DNA from: Arenibacter amylolyticus
GTDB lineage: Bacteria > Bacteroidota > Bacteroidia > Flavobacteriales > Flavobacteriaceae
Direction: 5' to 3'
DNA: 64,000 bases
Assembly: GCF_002150785.1 (NCBI RefSeq)
Contig: NZ_MTAZ01000020.1
Location: 47,021 to 111,020 of the forward strand
Numbering within the stretch: position 1 is the first letter of the stretch; every line of letters begins with the position of its first letter. Positions 17,913 to 27,000 of the stretch are shown in pieces. Under the pieces are notes generated by a model. That model saw only the letters and a list, made by a program, of their open reading frames with translations, was not told the origin of the DNA and did no database searches. The position numbers and the translations under genes were made by a program.

Positions 17913-18929
17913 ATGAATTTAGAAATAATAAAAGCAATCGATGCGCTACTTCAAGCTCCACAGCGTATCGTAATAGTCCCTCACAAAAATCCAGATGGGG
18001 ATGCTGTGGGTTCCACTTTGGCCTTATGCCACTATTTAAACAATTTAGGGCAACAAGCCACCGTAATTGCTCCCAACGACTTTCCAAATTTCCTAAAATG
18101 GTTACCCAAGAGCGAGGAAATTGTAATCTTTGAGAAAGACGCCTCCACCGCAAAGGAATTAATTGCCAATGCCACCGTTATTTTCACCTTAGACTTTAAT
18201 CATTTGGGTAGAATTGGACAGCTACAACCTCATTTAGAAGCCGCTACCGCTACCTTTGTGATGATAGACCACCACCAAGAGCCGGCCGACTATGCGCATA
18301 TAATGTATTCGGATGTTAGCATGAGTTCTACCTGTGAAATGGTGTTCAATGTACTGGAAGGACTTAATGGATTGGACCGCATAACCCCAGAAATCGCAAT
18401 CTGCCTATATACAGGCATCATGACAGATACCGGATCCTTTAAATATGCCTCTACCTCTAGTAGAACACATACGGTAGCAGCTAAATTGATTGAAAAAGGA
18501 GCCAACAATTCCCTTGCCCACCATAAGGTATATGACACCAATTCTCCCAGCAGACTACACCTTTTGGGATGTGCACTTAAAAATATGGTGATCTTGGAGG
18601 AATTCAGTACTGCTTATATCACCCTATCCCAGGAAGAATTGGACGCCAACAACTTTAAAAAAGGGGATACCGAGGGATTTGTAAACTACGGACTTACGTT
18701 AGACGGGATTGTCTTTGCGGTTATCTTTATTGAAAATAAGGAGGAAGGAATTATCAAGATCTCCTTGCGTTCTGAAGGGGATTTTTCCGTAAACGAATTT
18801 GCAAGAGCCCATTTTAATGGAGGAGGCCATAACAATGCCTCGGGTGGCCGCAGTGAGATGAGCCTAGAAGAAACCACCGCATATTTTACTTCCCTGCTAC
18901 CTGCATATAAAGACCAATTAAATAAATGA
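17913..18929 (+). CDS. DHH family phosphoesterase (NrnA-like oligoribonuclease / pAp phosphatase)
   Basis: A 338-residue DHH/DHHA1 protein that probably degrades nanoRNA and/or dephosphorylates pAp. Motif I is PHKNPDGDAVGST (residues 23-35). A DFNHLGR motif follows, then the DHH triad at residues 119-121 and the C-terminal substrate-binding GGGHNNASGGR. All expected metal ligands appear present. It overlaps gldI by ATGA (4 bp), so it is first gene of the DHH-gldI-PPIase operon. Confidence 0.9.
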   Translation: MNLEIIKAIDALLQAPQRIVIVPHKNPDGDAVGSTLALCHYLNNLGQQATVIAPNDFPNFLKWLPKSEEIVIFEKDASTAKELIANATVIFTLDFNHLGRIGQLQPHLEAATATFVMIDHHQEPADYAHIMYSDVSMSSTCEMVFNVLEGLNGLDRITPEIAICLYTGIMTDTGSFKYASTSSRTHTVAAKLIEKGANNSLAHHKVYDTNSPSRLHLLGCALKNMVILEEFSTAYITLSQEELDANNFKKGDTEGFVNYGLTLDGIVFAVIFIENKEEGIIKISLRSEGDFSVNEFARAHFNGGGHNNASGGRSEMSLEETTAYFTSLLPAYKDQLNK

Positions 18930-19465
18930 GAAAAATTTATTACCTGTTCTTACTTGTCCTAATGGCCCAATGCGGGGTACCAGAGGCCCGAAAACCCGTT
19001 AAGGTTAAATCGGGAAGCATCCTAAAGGCCTCCGTAGAACGCAACAAGGCATTATTGGAACAGGAGGAAGAACTATTCCGTACAATTATGGCCAAGGATA
19101 GTAGTAATACCTATCACGCCAGTGGTGGAGGTACCTGGTATCACTATATCAGAAAAAATGAAGGGAGCGACTATTACCCCAAGCCAGATGACTTGGTTAC
19201 ACTGCAATACAATGTGGTAAGCATCACCAACGACACCATTTATACTAGTCAGGAAATTGGTACGGTTACTTATAGAGTAGATAAACAACAGCTATTTCCG
19301 GGCCTAAGAAACGGTGTAAAACTGTTAAAAGAAGGGGAAAGCGCCACATTTTTAATACCCTCTTCCCTAGCCTACGGCTATCACGGGGATAAAAATAAAA
19401 TTGGGACCAACGTCCCTATCAAAACCACAATTACCATCTTAAAAATCAATAAAAGTTCTAATTAA
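18926..19465 (+). CDS. gldI: Gliding-motility-associated FKBP-type peptidyl-prolyl isomerase GldI
   Basis: A 179-residue lipoprotein (signal MRKIYYLFLLVLMAQCG) with a C-terminal FKBP domain, including LFPGLRNGVKLLKEGESATFLIPSSLAYGYHGD. It matches GldI, which is needed in gliding flavobacteria for folding or assembly of the Gld/Spr motility-secretion apparatus. It probably sits in the periplasm, membrane-anchored. No other gld gene is in the window, and the presence of gldI alone does not prove gliding. The ATGA overlap with the DHH gene implies coupling. Confidence 0.85.
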   Translation: MRKIYYLFLLVLMAQCGVPEARKPVKVKSGSILKASVERNKALLEQEEELFRTIMAKDSSNTYHASGGGTWYHYIRKNEGSDYYPKPDDLVTLQYNVVSITNDTIYTSQEIGTVTYRVDKQQLFPGLRNGVKLLKEGESATFLIPSSLAYGYHGDKNKIGTNVPIKTTITILKINKSSN

Positions 19466-19477
19466 AAACCACAAGAA

Positions 19478-20578
19478 ATGAAAAAAGCATACCTATTATT
19501 ACTAATCCTATCCTTAGCACTCTCTAGTTGTAAATCTAGTAAGCACGCCGAATTGGGCGATGGGATATTTGCCGATATTAACACTACCAAAGGAGATATA
19601 ATTCTAAAATTGGAATATGAAAAAACACCGATAACGGTTGCTAATTTCATATCCCTTGCCGAAGGAAACAGCCCATTTGTAAGTGACAGCCTAAAAGGAA
19701 AGAAATATTATGACGGTCTAATTTTCCATAGAGTTATAAAGGATTTTATGATTCAGGGAGGAGATCCAACCGGTACCGGTAGAGGAAACCCAGGCTATAA
19801 GTTCGTAGACGAGTTTAACGATTCCCTTAAACACGACAAAGCGGGCATCCTGTCTATGGCCAATTCCGGACCTACCACCAACGGAAGTCAATTTTTCATC
19901 ACGCACAAAGAGACGCCATTTTTAGACGGAAGACACACCGTATTTGGAAATGTCGTTGAAGGCTTAGACGTTATAGATTCTATTGCCAATGTAGCAACTG
20001 GAGAGGCAGACAGACCTGTAACCGATGTTGTAATGAATTCCGTAGAAATTATTAGAAATGGCAAAGAAGCCAAGAAGTTTGACGCCGTAAAGGTAATGAG
20101 CGATTACTTTGCAAAAGAAGAAGAGAAAATTAAAGCCAAGGAAAAAGTAATTAGCGATATGGTGGCAGAGTTTTCCGAACAAGAGCCACAAGCCAAGGAA
20201 CTACCCTCTGGATTAAAGGTATATACCATTAAGGAAGGCGAAGGGGAGAAACCTACCATTGGACAAAAAGTAAATGTTTTTTACGCAGGATATTTATCGG
20301 ACGGTACTTTATTTGATAGTAACTACGAAGAGGTAGCAGTAAAATACAATGCTTTTAATCCTGCCAGAAAACAAGGTGGAGGATACCAAGCCATCCCTAT
20401 GGATTACAGTCCAGAGGCACCGTTGATTGCCGGTTTTAGAGAAGGTTTATTAAATATGAAGGTTGGTGATAAGGTACGTCTTTTCATCCCCTCCCATTTA
20501 GGGTATGGTGAAGCTGGCGCCGGAAATGTAATTCCACCTAATGCAGATTTGGTATTCGATCTAGAAATTACCGAATAA
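19478..20578 (+). CDS. Two-domain peptidyl-prolyl isomerase lipoprotein: cyclophilin plus FKBP
   Basis: A 366-residue lipoprotein (lipobox ALSSCK) carrying a complete cyclophilin domain (residues ~28-195). Its landmarks are FHRVIKDFMIQGGDPTGTG, SMANSGPTTNGSQFFIT and LDGRHTVFGNV. A charged linker (KEEEKIKAKEKVISDM) leads to an FKBP domain (~255-366: GQKVNVFYAGYLSDGTLFDS and FIPSHLGYGEAGAGNVIPPNADLVF). It fuses two unrelated prolyl isomerase folds in one envelope protein. It follows gldI by 12 bp in the same operon. Confidence 0.9.
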   Translation: MKKAYLLLLILSLALSSCKSSKHAELGDGIFADINTTKGDIILKLEYEKTPITVANFISLAEGNSPFVSDSLKGKKYYDGLIFHRVIKDFMIQGGDPTGTGRGNPGYKFVDEFNDSLKHDKAGILSMANSGPTTNGSQFFITHKETPFLDGRHTVFGNVVEGLDVIDSIANVATGEADRPVTDVVMNSVEIIRNGKEAKKFDAVKVMSDYFAKEEEKIKAKEKVISDMVAEFSEQEPQAKELPSGLKVYTIKEGEGEKPTIGQKVNVFYAGYLSDGTLFDSNYEEVAVKYNAFNPARKQGGGYQAIPMDYSPEAPLIAGFREGLLNMKVGDKVRLFIPSHLGYGEAGAGNVIPPNADLVFDLEITE

Positions 20579-20606
20579 TCCAAATAGCCACTAGGCAAAA
20601 ATATTA

Positions 20607-20650
20607 AACCGCCACTGGAATGTGATTCAATCCAGTGGCGGTTCTTTTTT
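20607..20650 (+). terminator. Strong rho-independent terminator
   Basis: A perfect 13-bp stem AACCGCCACTGGA (20607-20619) / TCCAGTGGCGGTT (20631-20643), 11-nt loop, then CTTTTTT. It may also serve the converging CBS gene. Confidence 0.9.
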
Positions 20651-20709
20651 ATAAATTAATAATGATTCCTCTGGGTGAAAACATATCCCCATCAGGTTCC
20701 TAAACGCAC

Positions 20710-21168
20710 TTACCAGTTTTGGGATTTTAATCTTAAAGTAGCTCTTAAAATATCTTTCTGCGAGATTTGCCCCACCAATTTTCCATTTTCAACAATGGGA
20801 AATCGCCTGCGTTTTTCATTCAAAAACTTATTGGCGGCATCAAAGATATTCATATCGCCATCAATGGTTTCCACATTTTTTATCATATGGCTTTCCACCG
20901 TTCTATTGGCGCTTGGTAGATTGTGGTATCGCTTCTCACTGATATGCTTTATGCAATCTCCTTCAGAAATAATCCCTACCAATTCATAGCGGTCATTTAC
21001 CACTGGCCCTCCGGAAATCTTATATTTCAACAAAGCCTCAATCACCTCTTCCACGGATTGCTCCGGTTTAAAGGTAATTAACTTAGTGGTCATATAGTGG
21101 CGCACACGTAATAGCACCTCTTCCGGTGCTTTTTCGCTTCTAGGTCCTTGATAATTTTTAACTGCCAT
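20710..21168 (-). CDS. CBS-domain protein
   Basis: A 152-residue protein from MAVKNYQG, made almost wholly of two CBS domains. Landmarks are VRHYMTTKLITFKPEQSVEEVIEALL with GGPVVNDRYELVGIISEGDCI, and VESHMIKNVETIDGDMNIFDAANKF with RRFPIVENGKLVGQISQKDIL. Such stand-alone CBS pairs bind adenosine nucleotides and regulate partner proteins. No partner is evident here. Codons upstream of 21168 are not conserved-looking. Confidence 0.88.
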   Translation of the reverse strand: MAVKNYQGPRSEKAPEEVLLRVRHYMTTKLITFKPEQSVEEVIEALLKYKISGGPVVNDRYELVGIISEGDCIKHISEKRYHNLPSANRTVESHMIKNVETIDGDMNIFDAANKFLNEKRRRFPIVENGKLVGQISQKDILRATLRLKSQNW

Positions 21169-21238
21169 ACTTAAAGTGTTTCTAATGTTACTACACAATA
21201 TAGCAAAATTCGTCTATAAAACCTAGTTATTAATCGAT

Positions 21239-21265
21239 AAAGGAGCCTCCATAGGAGCCCCCTTT
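21239..21265 (-). terminator. Weak hairpin downstream of pepD
   Basis: AAAGG and CTCC pair with GGAG and CCTTT around a 3-nt loop, with a 3x3 internal mismatch. It sits between the pepD stop and the CBS gene. The T-tract on the minus strand is poor. Confidence 0.35.
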
Positions 21266-21296
21266 ATCATTTATCCTTACTAAGTCTAAACACTGT

Positions 21297-22757
21297 TTAG
21301 CTTTTTGGAATGTCCTCCAAAATACTCAGGGTATACTTCCAGAATTTCTGTACCGATGAAATACTGGCTCTTTCATCTGGCGAGTGGGCACCTCTAATGG
21401 TGGGTCCATAACTGATCATATCCACTTCTGGGTAGTGCTGTCCCAATATTCCGCATTCTAGTCCGGCATGGCAAGCCACCACATTGGGCTCTTCCTTAAA
21501 TAGATCTACATACTTGGCGTGCATTACTTTTAAAATAGCAGAATCCGGATTGGGGTCCCATCCAGGATAGTCCCCACTTAACGTTACTTTATATCCCGCC
21601 TTTTCAAAAACCGATTTCAGAGATGCTGCCAACTCTTTCTTCCCAGCCTCTACCGAGGATCTGGTTAGGCATGCTATTTTCAGTTCCCCCTCCTTTACTA
21701 CCACACTGGCAATATTATTGGAAGTTTCCACAAGGCCCTCCATGAACGAACTCATGGCATACACCCCGTTATGCGCCTCCTGTATGGCATGCAACAGTTG
21801 CTCTTGGGCCTTATTGCCCATTACCTTCTGCGGTGATTCTGCAGGTTGTGCAGTTATCGTTAAACTTGGCTCTGTTTCAGCGTATTCTTTGGAGAAACTT
21901 TGCACCCAACCTTGAAAATTCTCAGTAAAGGTCCCTACCTCAGCAGCGCTAAGGGTTACCAAAGCGGTGCTCTCCCTAGGAATAGCGTTTCTTAACCCTC
22001 CTCCATTTATTTCTGCAATCCTTACACCAACCGCATCGGCAGCTTTCGAAATCAGGGTATTCATAATCTTGTTGGCATTGCCTAAACCTTTATGAATATC
22101 CATACCACTATGACCTCCACTTAGCCCCTTTACCGTGATTATAAATGCTTTTGTGTCTGCGTTTACTTCCTCTTCCTTATAGTTGGCTTTGGCGGTAATG
22201 TCTACCCCTCCAGCACATCCTATATCTATTTCATCATCTTCTTCCGTATCCAGATTCAAGAGAATTTCACCTTCTAACAATCCTCCTTTAAGCCCTTTAG
22301 CCCCAGTCATGCCAGTTTCCTCATCTATAGTAAAGAGTGCTTCCAAGGCTGGGTGGGGAATATCCTTGCTTTCCAAAATAGCCATGATAGTAGCTACTCC
22401 CAAGCCATTATCGGCCCCTAGGGTAGTCCCCTGAGCCCTAACCCAATCGCCATCTACATACATCGCTATTCCTTGGGTATCAAAATCAAAATCGGTATCG
22501 TTGTTTTTTTGATGTACCATATCCAAGTGGGATTGCAAAATAACCGTTTTGCGATCTTCCATTCCCTTGGTGGCCGGCTTCCTTATAATTACATTGCCCA
22601 CCTCATCTACAAGGGTGTTTAATCCTAGGTTCTTCCCAAAATCAACCATAAAAGCAATTACTCTCTCTTCTTTTTTGGAGGGCCTTGGCACTGCATTTAG
22701 ATCTGCAAATTTATTCCATACCGCCTTTGGCTCCAATTCACGTATTTCTTTTCCCAT
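21297..22757 (-). CDS. pepD: Aminoacyl-histidine dipeptidase (M20C family)
   Basis: A cytosolic zinc dipeptidase that cleaves Xaa-His and similar dipeptides, with 486 residues from MGKEIRELEPKAVWNKF. M20 motifs are visible: LQSHLDMVHQKN (first metal His/Asp), TTLGADNGLGVAT (bridging Asp), FTIDEETGMTGA (general-base Glu), NLDTEEDDEIDIGC and a late YGPTIRGAHSPDER (metal His). It is divergent from DUF3810 across a 72-bp gap that contains -7 boxes on both strands. Confidence 0.93.
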   Translation of the reverse strand: MGKEIRELEPKAVWNKFADLNAVPRPSKKEERVIAFMVDFGKNLGLNTLVDEVGNVIIRKPATKGMEDRKTVILQSHLDMVHQKNNDTDFDFDTQGIAMYVDGDWVRAQGTTLGADNGLGVATIMAILESKDIPHPALEALFTIDEETGMTGAKGLKGGLLEGEILLNLDTEEDDEIDIGCAGGVDITAKANYKEEEVNADTKAFIITVKGLSGGHSGMDIHKGLGNANKIMNTLISKAADAVGVRIAEINGGGLRNAIPRESTALVTLSAAEVGTFTENFQGWVQSFSKEYAETEPSLTITAQPAESPQKVMGNKAQEQLLHAIQEAHNGVYAMSSFMEGLVETSNNIASVVVKEGELKIACLTRSSVEAGKKELAASLKSVFEKAGYKVTLSGDYPGWDPNPDSAILKVMHAKYVDLFKEEPNVVACHAGLECGILGQHYPEVDMISYGPTIRGAHSPDERASISSVQKFWKYTLSILEDIPKS

Positions 22758-22775
22758 AGTTATCTGTCTAAACCC

Positions 22776-22783
22776 CAAAAATA
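22776..22783 (-). promoter_or_regulatory. pepD -7 element
   Basis: A perfect TATTTTTG on the minus strand, 26 nt before the pepD ATG. Confidence 0.5.
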
Positions 22784-22816
22784 CAGATAGAAAAATAACT
22801 AAGCGAGATTATTGGT

Positions 22817-22824
22817 TATTTTTG
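22817..22824 (+). promoter_or_regulatory. -7 element abutting the DUF3810 start
   Basis: A perfect TATTTTTG 13 nt before ATG 22830. The predicted start of transcription coincides with the start codon (leaderless type). Confidence 0.55.
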
Positions 22825-22829
22825 GGCAG

Positions 22830-23897
22830 ATGGAACAGAAAATCAAAAACCTCATCGCCCTATCCCTTTTGCCGCAAATCCTTTTGGTTAAATGGGTGGG
22901 CAATTACCCCGGGGTTATAGAAAAATATTACAGTAAAGGCCTATACCCCATACTATCTGGTTTTTGGCGCACCCTTCTGGGATGGATCCCGTTTTCTGTG
23001 GGAGACCTACTCTACGCCCTACTCATCTTACTGGCCGTAGGATATCTTATTATAAAACGCAAACAGATCCGTAAAAAGCCACTCCTGTTCTTAAGGGATA
23101 TAACCATGGTGGCCTCCGTAGCTTATTTTAGTTTTCATTTGCTATGGGGTCTAAATTATTACAGGGAGCCACTGGCCAAAACTTTGGAGCTAAGAGAGCA
23201 ACACAGCGAACAAGATTTGGTGGATTTTGTAGATAGATTGGTAGAAAAAACCAATGCAATACATTTTCAAATAACTGGTGACACCACCAAAATGGTAGCG
23301 ATTCCCTATAGTAAAAAGGAGATTTTCGAGATCACTTTAGACGGCTACCGAACATTGGAAAAGGAATTCCCCATGTTCGCCTACCGCAGACCAAGTATAA
23401 AAGAATCCATTTTTAGCACTCCCCTAACCTACATGGGCTATGGAGGGTACCTAAACCCCTTTACCAATGAAGCTCAGGCCAATGGAAGACTACCAAATTT
23501 TAGATTCCCCATTATTAGCGGACACGAAATTGGTCACCAACTGGGATATTCTGCCGAAAATGAAACCAACTTTATTGGTTACTTAGTAACCGTTAAAAAC
23601 GAGGACCCCTATTTTAAATATGCCGCCTATGCCTATGCATTAAGTTACTGCCTTAACGACTTAGCCAAACGGGATCGGGATTTATTTGACCAAGCCTATC
23701 AACAGTTAAATCCGGGGGTAATAAAAAACTACCAAGAGGTCTCCAATTTCTGGAATACGCATGAGAATCCCCTTGAACCTATTTTCAAAGCAATCTTTAA
23801 CACCTTTTTAAAAGCTAACAACCAAACCAAGGGTATACAGAGCTACCATGCGGTGGTAACCCTTTTGGTAAATTACTATCAAGACACTCCCCTTTAA
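22830..23897 (+). CDS. DUF3810 membrane protein with HExxH motif
   Basis: A 355-residue protein with three N-terminal membrane helices (residues ~8-24, 55-75 and 92-108). The C-terminal domain contains HEIGH (residues 232-236) followed by Glu245 in GYSAENETNF, a gluzincin-like HExxH + E zinc site, so it may be a membrane metallopeptidase. An in-frame TTG earlier start (22812) was rejected because the -7 box overlaps it. Substrate unknown. Confidence 0.85.
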   Translation: MEQKIKNLIALSLLPQILLVKWVGNYPGVIEKYYSKGLYPILSGFWRTLLGWIPFSVGDLLYALLILLAVGYLIIKRKQIRKKPLLFLRDITMVASVAYFSFHLLWGLNYYREPLAKTLELREQHSEQDLVDFVDRLVEKTNAIHFQITGDTTKMVAIPYSKKEIFEITLDGYRTLEKEFPMFAYRRPSIKESIFSTPLTYMGYGGYLNPFTNEAQANGRLPNFRFPIISGHEIGHQLGYSAENETNFIGYLVTVKNEDPYFKYAAYAYALSYCLNDLAKRDRDLFDQAYQQLNPGVIKNYQEVSNFWNTHENPLEPIFKAIFNTFLKANNQTKGIQSYHAVVTLLVNYYQDTPL

Positions 23898-23973
23898 CAC
23901 TTCCTTGAAGTGAAAGAAAAAACTCCCTGCCGGGATGGGCAACCCCTTGTAAATGTTAAAAAAAACTAAACAT

Positions 23974-24005
23974 TTGACTTTATCGTAAGGGATGGGCTAT
24001 TTTTA
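23974..24005 (+). promoter_or_regulatory. Probable promoter of the amidohydrolase pair
   Basis: TTG (23974-23976), a 21-nt spacer and TATTTTTA (23998-24005; one mismatch to TAnnTTTG) lie ~30 nt before ATG 24036. Confidence 0.5.
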
Positions 24006-24035
24006 GCGCTACTAATTTAACTAACACGCTTCATT

Positions 24036-26987
24036 ATGAAATTACGCTTATTTGCCCTCGCCACGATGTGGTGCGGTATTTCCTTGTTTGCACAGGATTA
24101 TTTCCCTAAAAATGATGGTGTTAAGGCAGAAGACCAAAATTATACCGCCTTAACCAATGCCAAAATTTACGTTACCCCCACCCAGGTACTTAACAATGCT
24201 ACCTTACTTATCCACAAGGGGAAGGTGGTACAAGCGGGGAAATCTGTGAGTTTGCCCAAGAATACAGTATCCATTGATTTAGAAGGAAAGTCTATCTATC
24301 CATCCTTTATCGATATTTACTCCGATTTTGGAATAGAACAACCAAAAAGGGAATCTAGCCGCGGACGAACAGCACAATATGAGCCTTCTAGGGAAGGGTT
24401 TTATTGGAACGACCATATTATGCCCGAAAACAATGCCATAGGAGTTTTTAAATACGATGATAAAAAAGCTGAAGAACTTAGGAAGATAGGTTTTGGAACG
24501 GTTAACACCCACATTCAAGACGGAATTGCCCGTGGTACCGGCGCCCTCATCGCCTTAAACGGCAAAGGAAATGATGCTGAACGAATTTTGGACGACAAAT
24601 CGGCTCAGTATTTCTCCTTAAAGAGAAGTGTTGAAAAATCGCAATCCTACCCTAGCTCCCTTATGGGATCCTTGGCCCTTTTGAGACAAATGTATTACGA
24701 TGCAGAATGGTACGCCAAAGGAAACGTGACTACCAAAGATCGCTCCTTGGAATCTTTACTCAACAATAAAGACTTGGTTCAAATATTTGAAGCGGGAGAT
24801 AAAGACCATATACTACGTGCCAATAAAATAGGCAACACCTTTAATATCCCCTACGTAATCTTAGCTGGGGGTAACGAATATGAGAACATAGCCGATATAA
24901 AGGCCACCAATGCCAGTTTAATTGTTCCCATCAATTTCCCAAAAGCTTATGACGTATCCAATCCTTACCAAGCGCAATTAATTAGCTTAAAGGATATGCG
25001 ACTTTGGAACCAGGCCCCCTCTAACCCCAAAGTTTTAGAGGAAAATAAAATCACTTTTAGCTTAACCCTGCACGACCTAAAGTCACCCGCAGAATTCAAG
25101 AGTAAACTGGCCACTGCTATTGAGTATGGACTTTCTAAAACTAAGGCCTTAGAAGCATTGACTACTATACCAGCAGCCACCTTGGGAAAGTCTGCGGAAA
25201 TAGGTTCCCTACAGCCTGGCAGTTATGCCAACTTCCTAATAACCTCTGGAGATATTTTTGACAAAGGTACTACGCTGTACGAAAACTGGGTACAGGGACA
25301 GCCACACATCATCAATGATAGAAATCTTAAAGACATACGTGGAGATTATAACCTAATTGCTGCAGGTAAGGAGTATAGCCTCTCTATTAGCGGTGAAACC
25401 AGCAAGCCTAAGGCAGAAATTAAGCAAGCCGGTGAAAAGCGCACCACCAGCATAGATTACGACCAGCAGTGGTTAAACTTAACCTTCCACAATAAAGAAG
25501 GAGACAAAGTACACAGGTTGGTAGCTAAGGTAGATCCAGCTTCCAATGATATTAAAGGCAAGCTTATATTGCCTAATGGAACAGAAACTAGCTTTACGGC
25601 CAACAGAACTGCGCCACACTCTGAAAAATCAAAAGAAGAAAAGCAAAATCCAAAACCAGAGGTACAACCCGTAACCTACCCCAATATGGGATACGGCTAT
25701 GCCAGCAAACCAAAACAAGAAACCATCTTGTTTAAAAATGCCACGGTATGGACCAGTGAAGATGCTGGGATCTTAGAAGCCACCGATGTACTGGTTAAAA
25801 ATGGTAAGATTGACAAGATTGGAAAAGATCTAAAGGCAAGAGGTGTAACCGTAATAGACGCCACTGGGAAACACCTCACAGCGGGGATTATTGACGAGCA
25901 TACGCATATTGCGCTCTTATCCGTTAATGAAAGTGGACACAACTCTACCGCTGAAGTAAGCATGGAAGATGTAGTGGATCCAGAGCACATAGGAATCTAC
26001 CGTAACTTGGCTGGAGGTGTTACCTCTGCCCAGCTATTACACGGTTCTGCCAATCCGATTGGCGGAAGATCGGCTATAATAAAATTAAAGTGGGGGTCTA
26101 GCGCCGAAGATATGATCTATGACAACTCCCCTAAATTTATAAAATTCGCATTGGGAGAAAACGTAAAGCAATCTAACTGGGGTAGCTACAGCAGATTCCC
26201 ACAAAGTAGAATGGGTGTAGAGCAGCTATTCATCAATTATTTTGAGCGCGCCAAGGAGTACGACCGCAAGAAGAAAAGTGGGGAGCCCTATAGAGTGGAT
26301 GAAGAAATGGAAACCCTAGCAGAAATTTTGAATGGGGAGCGTTTCATTAGCTGTCACTCCTATGTGCAGAGTGAAATTAATATGCTGATGAAAGTTGCCG
26401 AAAAATTCAACTTTACCGTAAACACCTTCACCCATATCTTGGAAGGATATAAGGTAGCAGATAAAATGAAGGCCCATGGGGCAGGTGCATCTACCTTTAG
26501 TGACTGGTGGGCGTATAAGTATGAGGTGAACGATGCCATCCCGTACAACGCAGCTATTCTACAGAGCCAAGGAGTGACCGTTGCGCTTAACAGTGACGAC
26601 GCGGAAATGTCTAGAAGACTAAACCAGGAAGCGGCAAAAACCGTGAAGTACGGTGGAATGTCCGAGTTGGAAGCTTGGAAAACAGTAACCATCAATCCGG
26701 CAAAACTCTTACACATAGATGATAAAGTAGGTAGTATTAAGGAAGGTAAGGATGCAGATCTAGTGCTGTGGAGCCACCACCCATTGTCTGTTTACTCCAA
26801 GGCAGAGAAAACCTTGATAGACGGAGCAGTCTATTTTGACTTGGAAAAAGACAAGCAACAAAGGGAAGCCATTAAGGAAGAGAAAGCCAAATTGATCAAT
26901 TTAATGCTTAAGGAAAAGAAAAAAGGCAACGCCACCCAAGAACCAAAGAAGAGCAATAAAGAAGAATTTCATTGTGACAGCCTTTAA
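24036..26987 (+). CDS. Secreted double amidohydrolase-domain protein
   Basis: A 983-residue exported protein (signal MKLRLFALATMWCGISLFAQ) with two amidohydrolase-like halves. The N-terminal half (~30-430) lacks the first metal motif: where HxH should be it reads SFIDIYSDFG. The C-terminal half (~560-960) has the metal-binding IIDEHTHIALL, later His residues in CHSYVQ and FTHILEGYKV, and ALNSDDAE with the catalytic Asp. The C-terminal half is therefore the likely active imidazolonepropionase-like hydrolase. It ends 13 bp before a second amidohydrolase gene. Substrate unknown, periplasmic. Confidence 0.88.
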   Translation: MKLRLFALATMWCGISLFAQDYFPKNDGVKAEDQNYTALTNAKIYVTPTQVLNNATLLIHKGKVVQAGKSVSLPKNTVSIDLEGKSIYPSFIDIYSDFGIEQPKRESSRGRTAQYEPSREGFYWNDHIMPENNAIGVFKYDDKKAEELRKIGFGTVNTHIQDGIARGTGALIALNGKGNDAERILDDKSAQYFSLKRSVEKSQSYPSSLMGSLALLRQMYYDAEWYAKGNVTTKDRSLESLLNNKDLVQIFEAGDKDHILRANKIGNTFNIPYVILAGGNEYENIADIKATNASLIVPINFPKAYDVSNPYQAQLISLKDMRLWNQAPSNPKVLEENKITFSLTLHDLKSPAEFKSKLATAIEYGLSKTKALEALTTIPAATLGKSAEIGSLQPGSYANFLITSGDIFDKGTTLYENWVQGQPHIINDRNLKDIRGDYNLIAAGKEYSLSISGETSKPKAEIKQAGEKRTTSIDYDQQWLNLTFHNKEGDKVHRLVAKVDPASNDIKGKLILPNGTETSFTANRTAPHSEKSKEEKQNPKPEVQPVTYPNMGYGYASKPKQETILFKNATVWTSEDAGILEATDVLVKNGKIDKIGKDLKARGVTVIDATGKHLTAGIIDEHTHIALLSVNESGHNSTAEVSMEDVVDPEHIGIYRNLAGGVTSAQLLHGSANPIGGRSAIIKLKWGSSAEDMIYDNSPKFIKFALGENVKQSNWGSYSRFPQSRMGVEQLFINYFERAKEYDRKKKSGEPYRVDEEMETLAEILNGERFISCHSYVQSEINMLMKVAEKFNFTVNTFTHILEGYKVADKMKAHGAGASTFSDWWAYKYEVNDAIPYNAAILQSQGVTVALNSDDAEMSRRLNQEAAKTVKYGGMSELEAWKTVTINPAKLLHIDDKVGSIKEGKDADLVLWSHHPLSVYSKAEKTLIDGAVYFDLEKDKQQREAIKEEKAKLINLMLKEKKKGNATQEPKKSNKEEFHCDSL

Positions 26988-27000
26988 AAACCGATACAAA

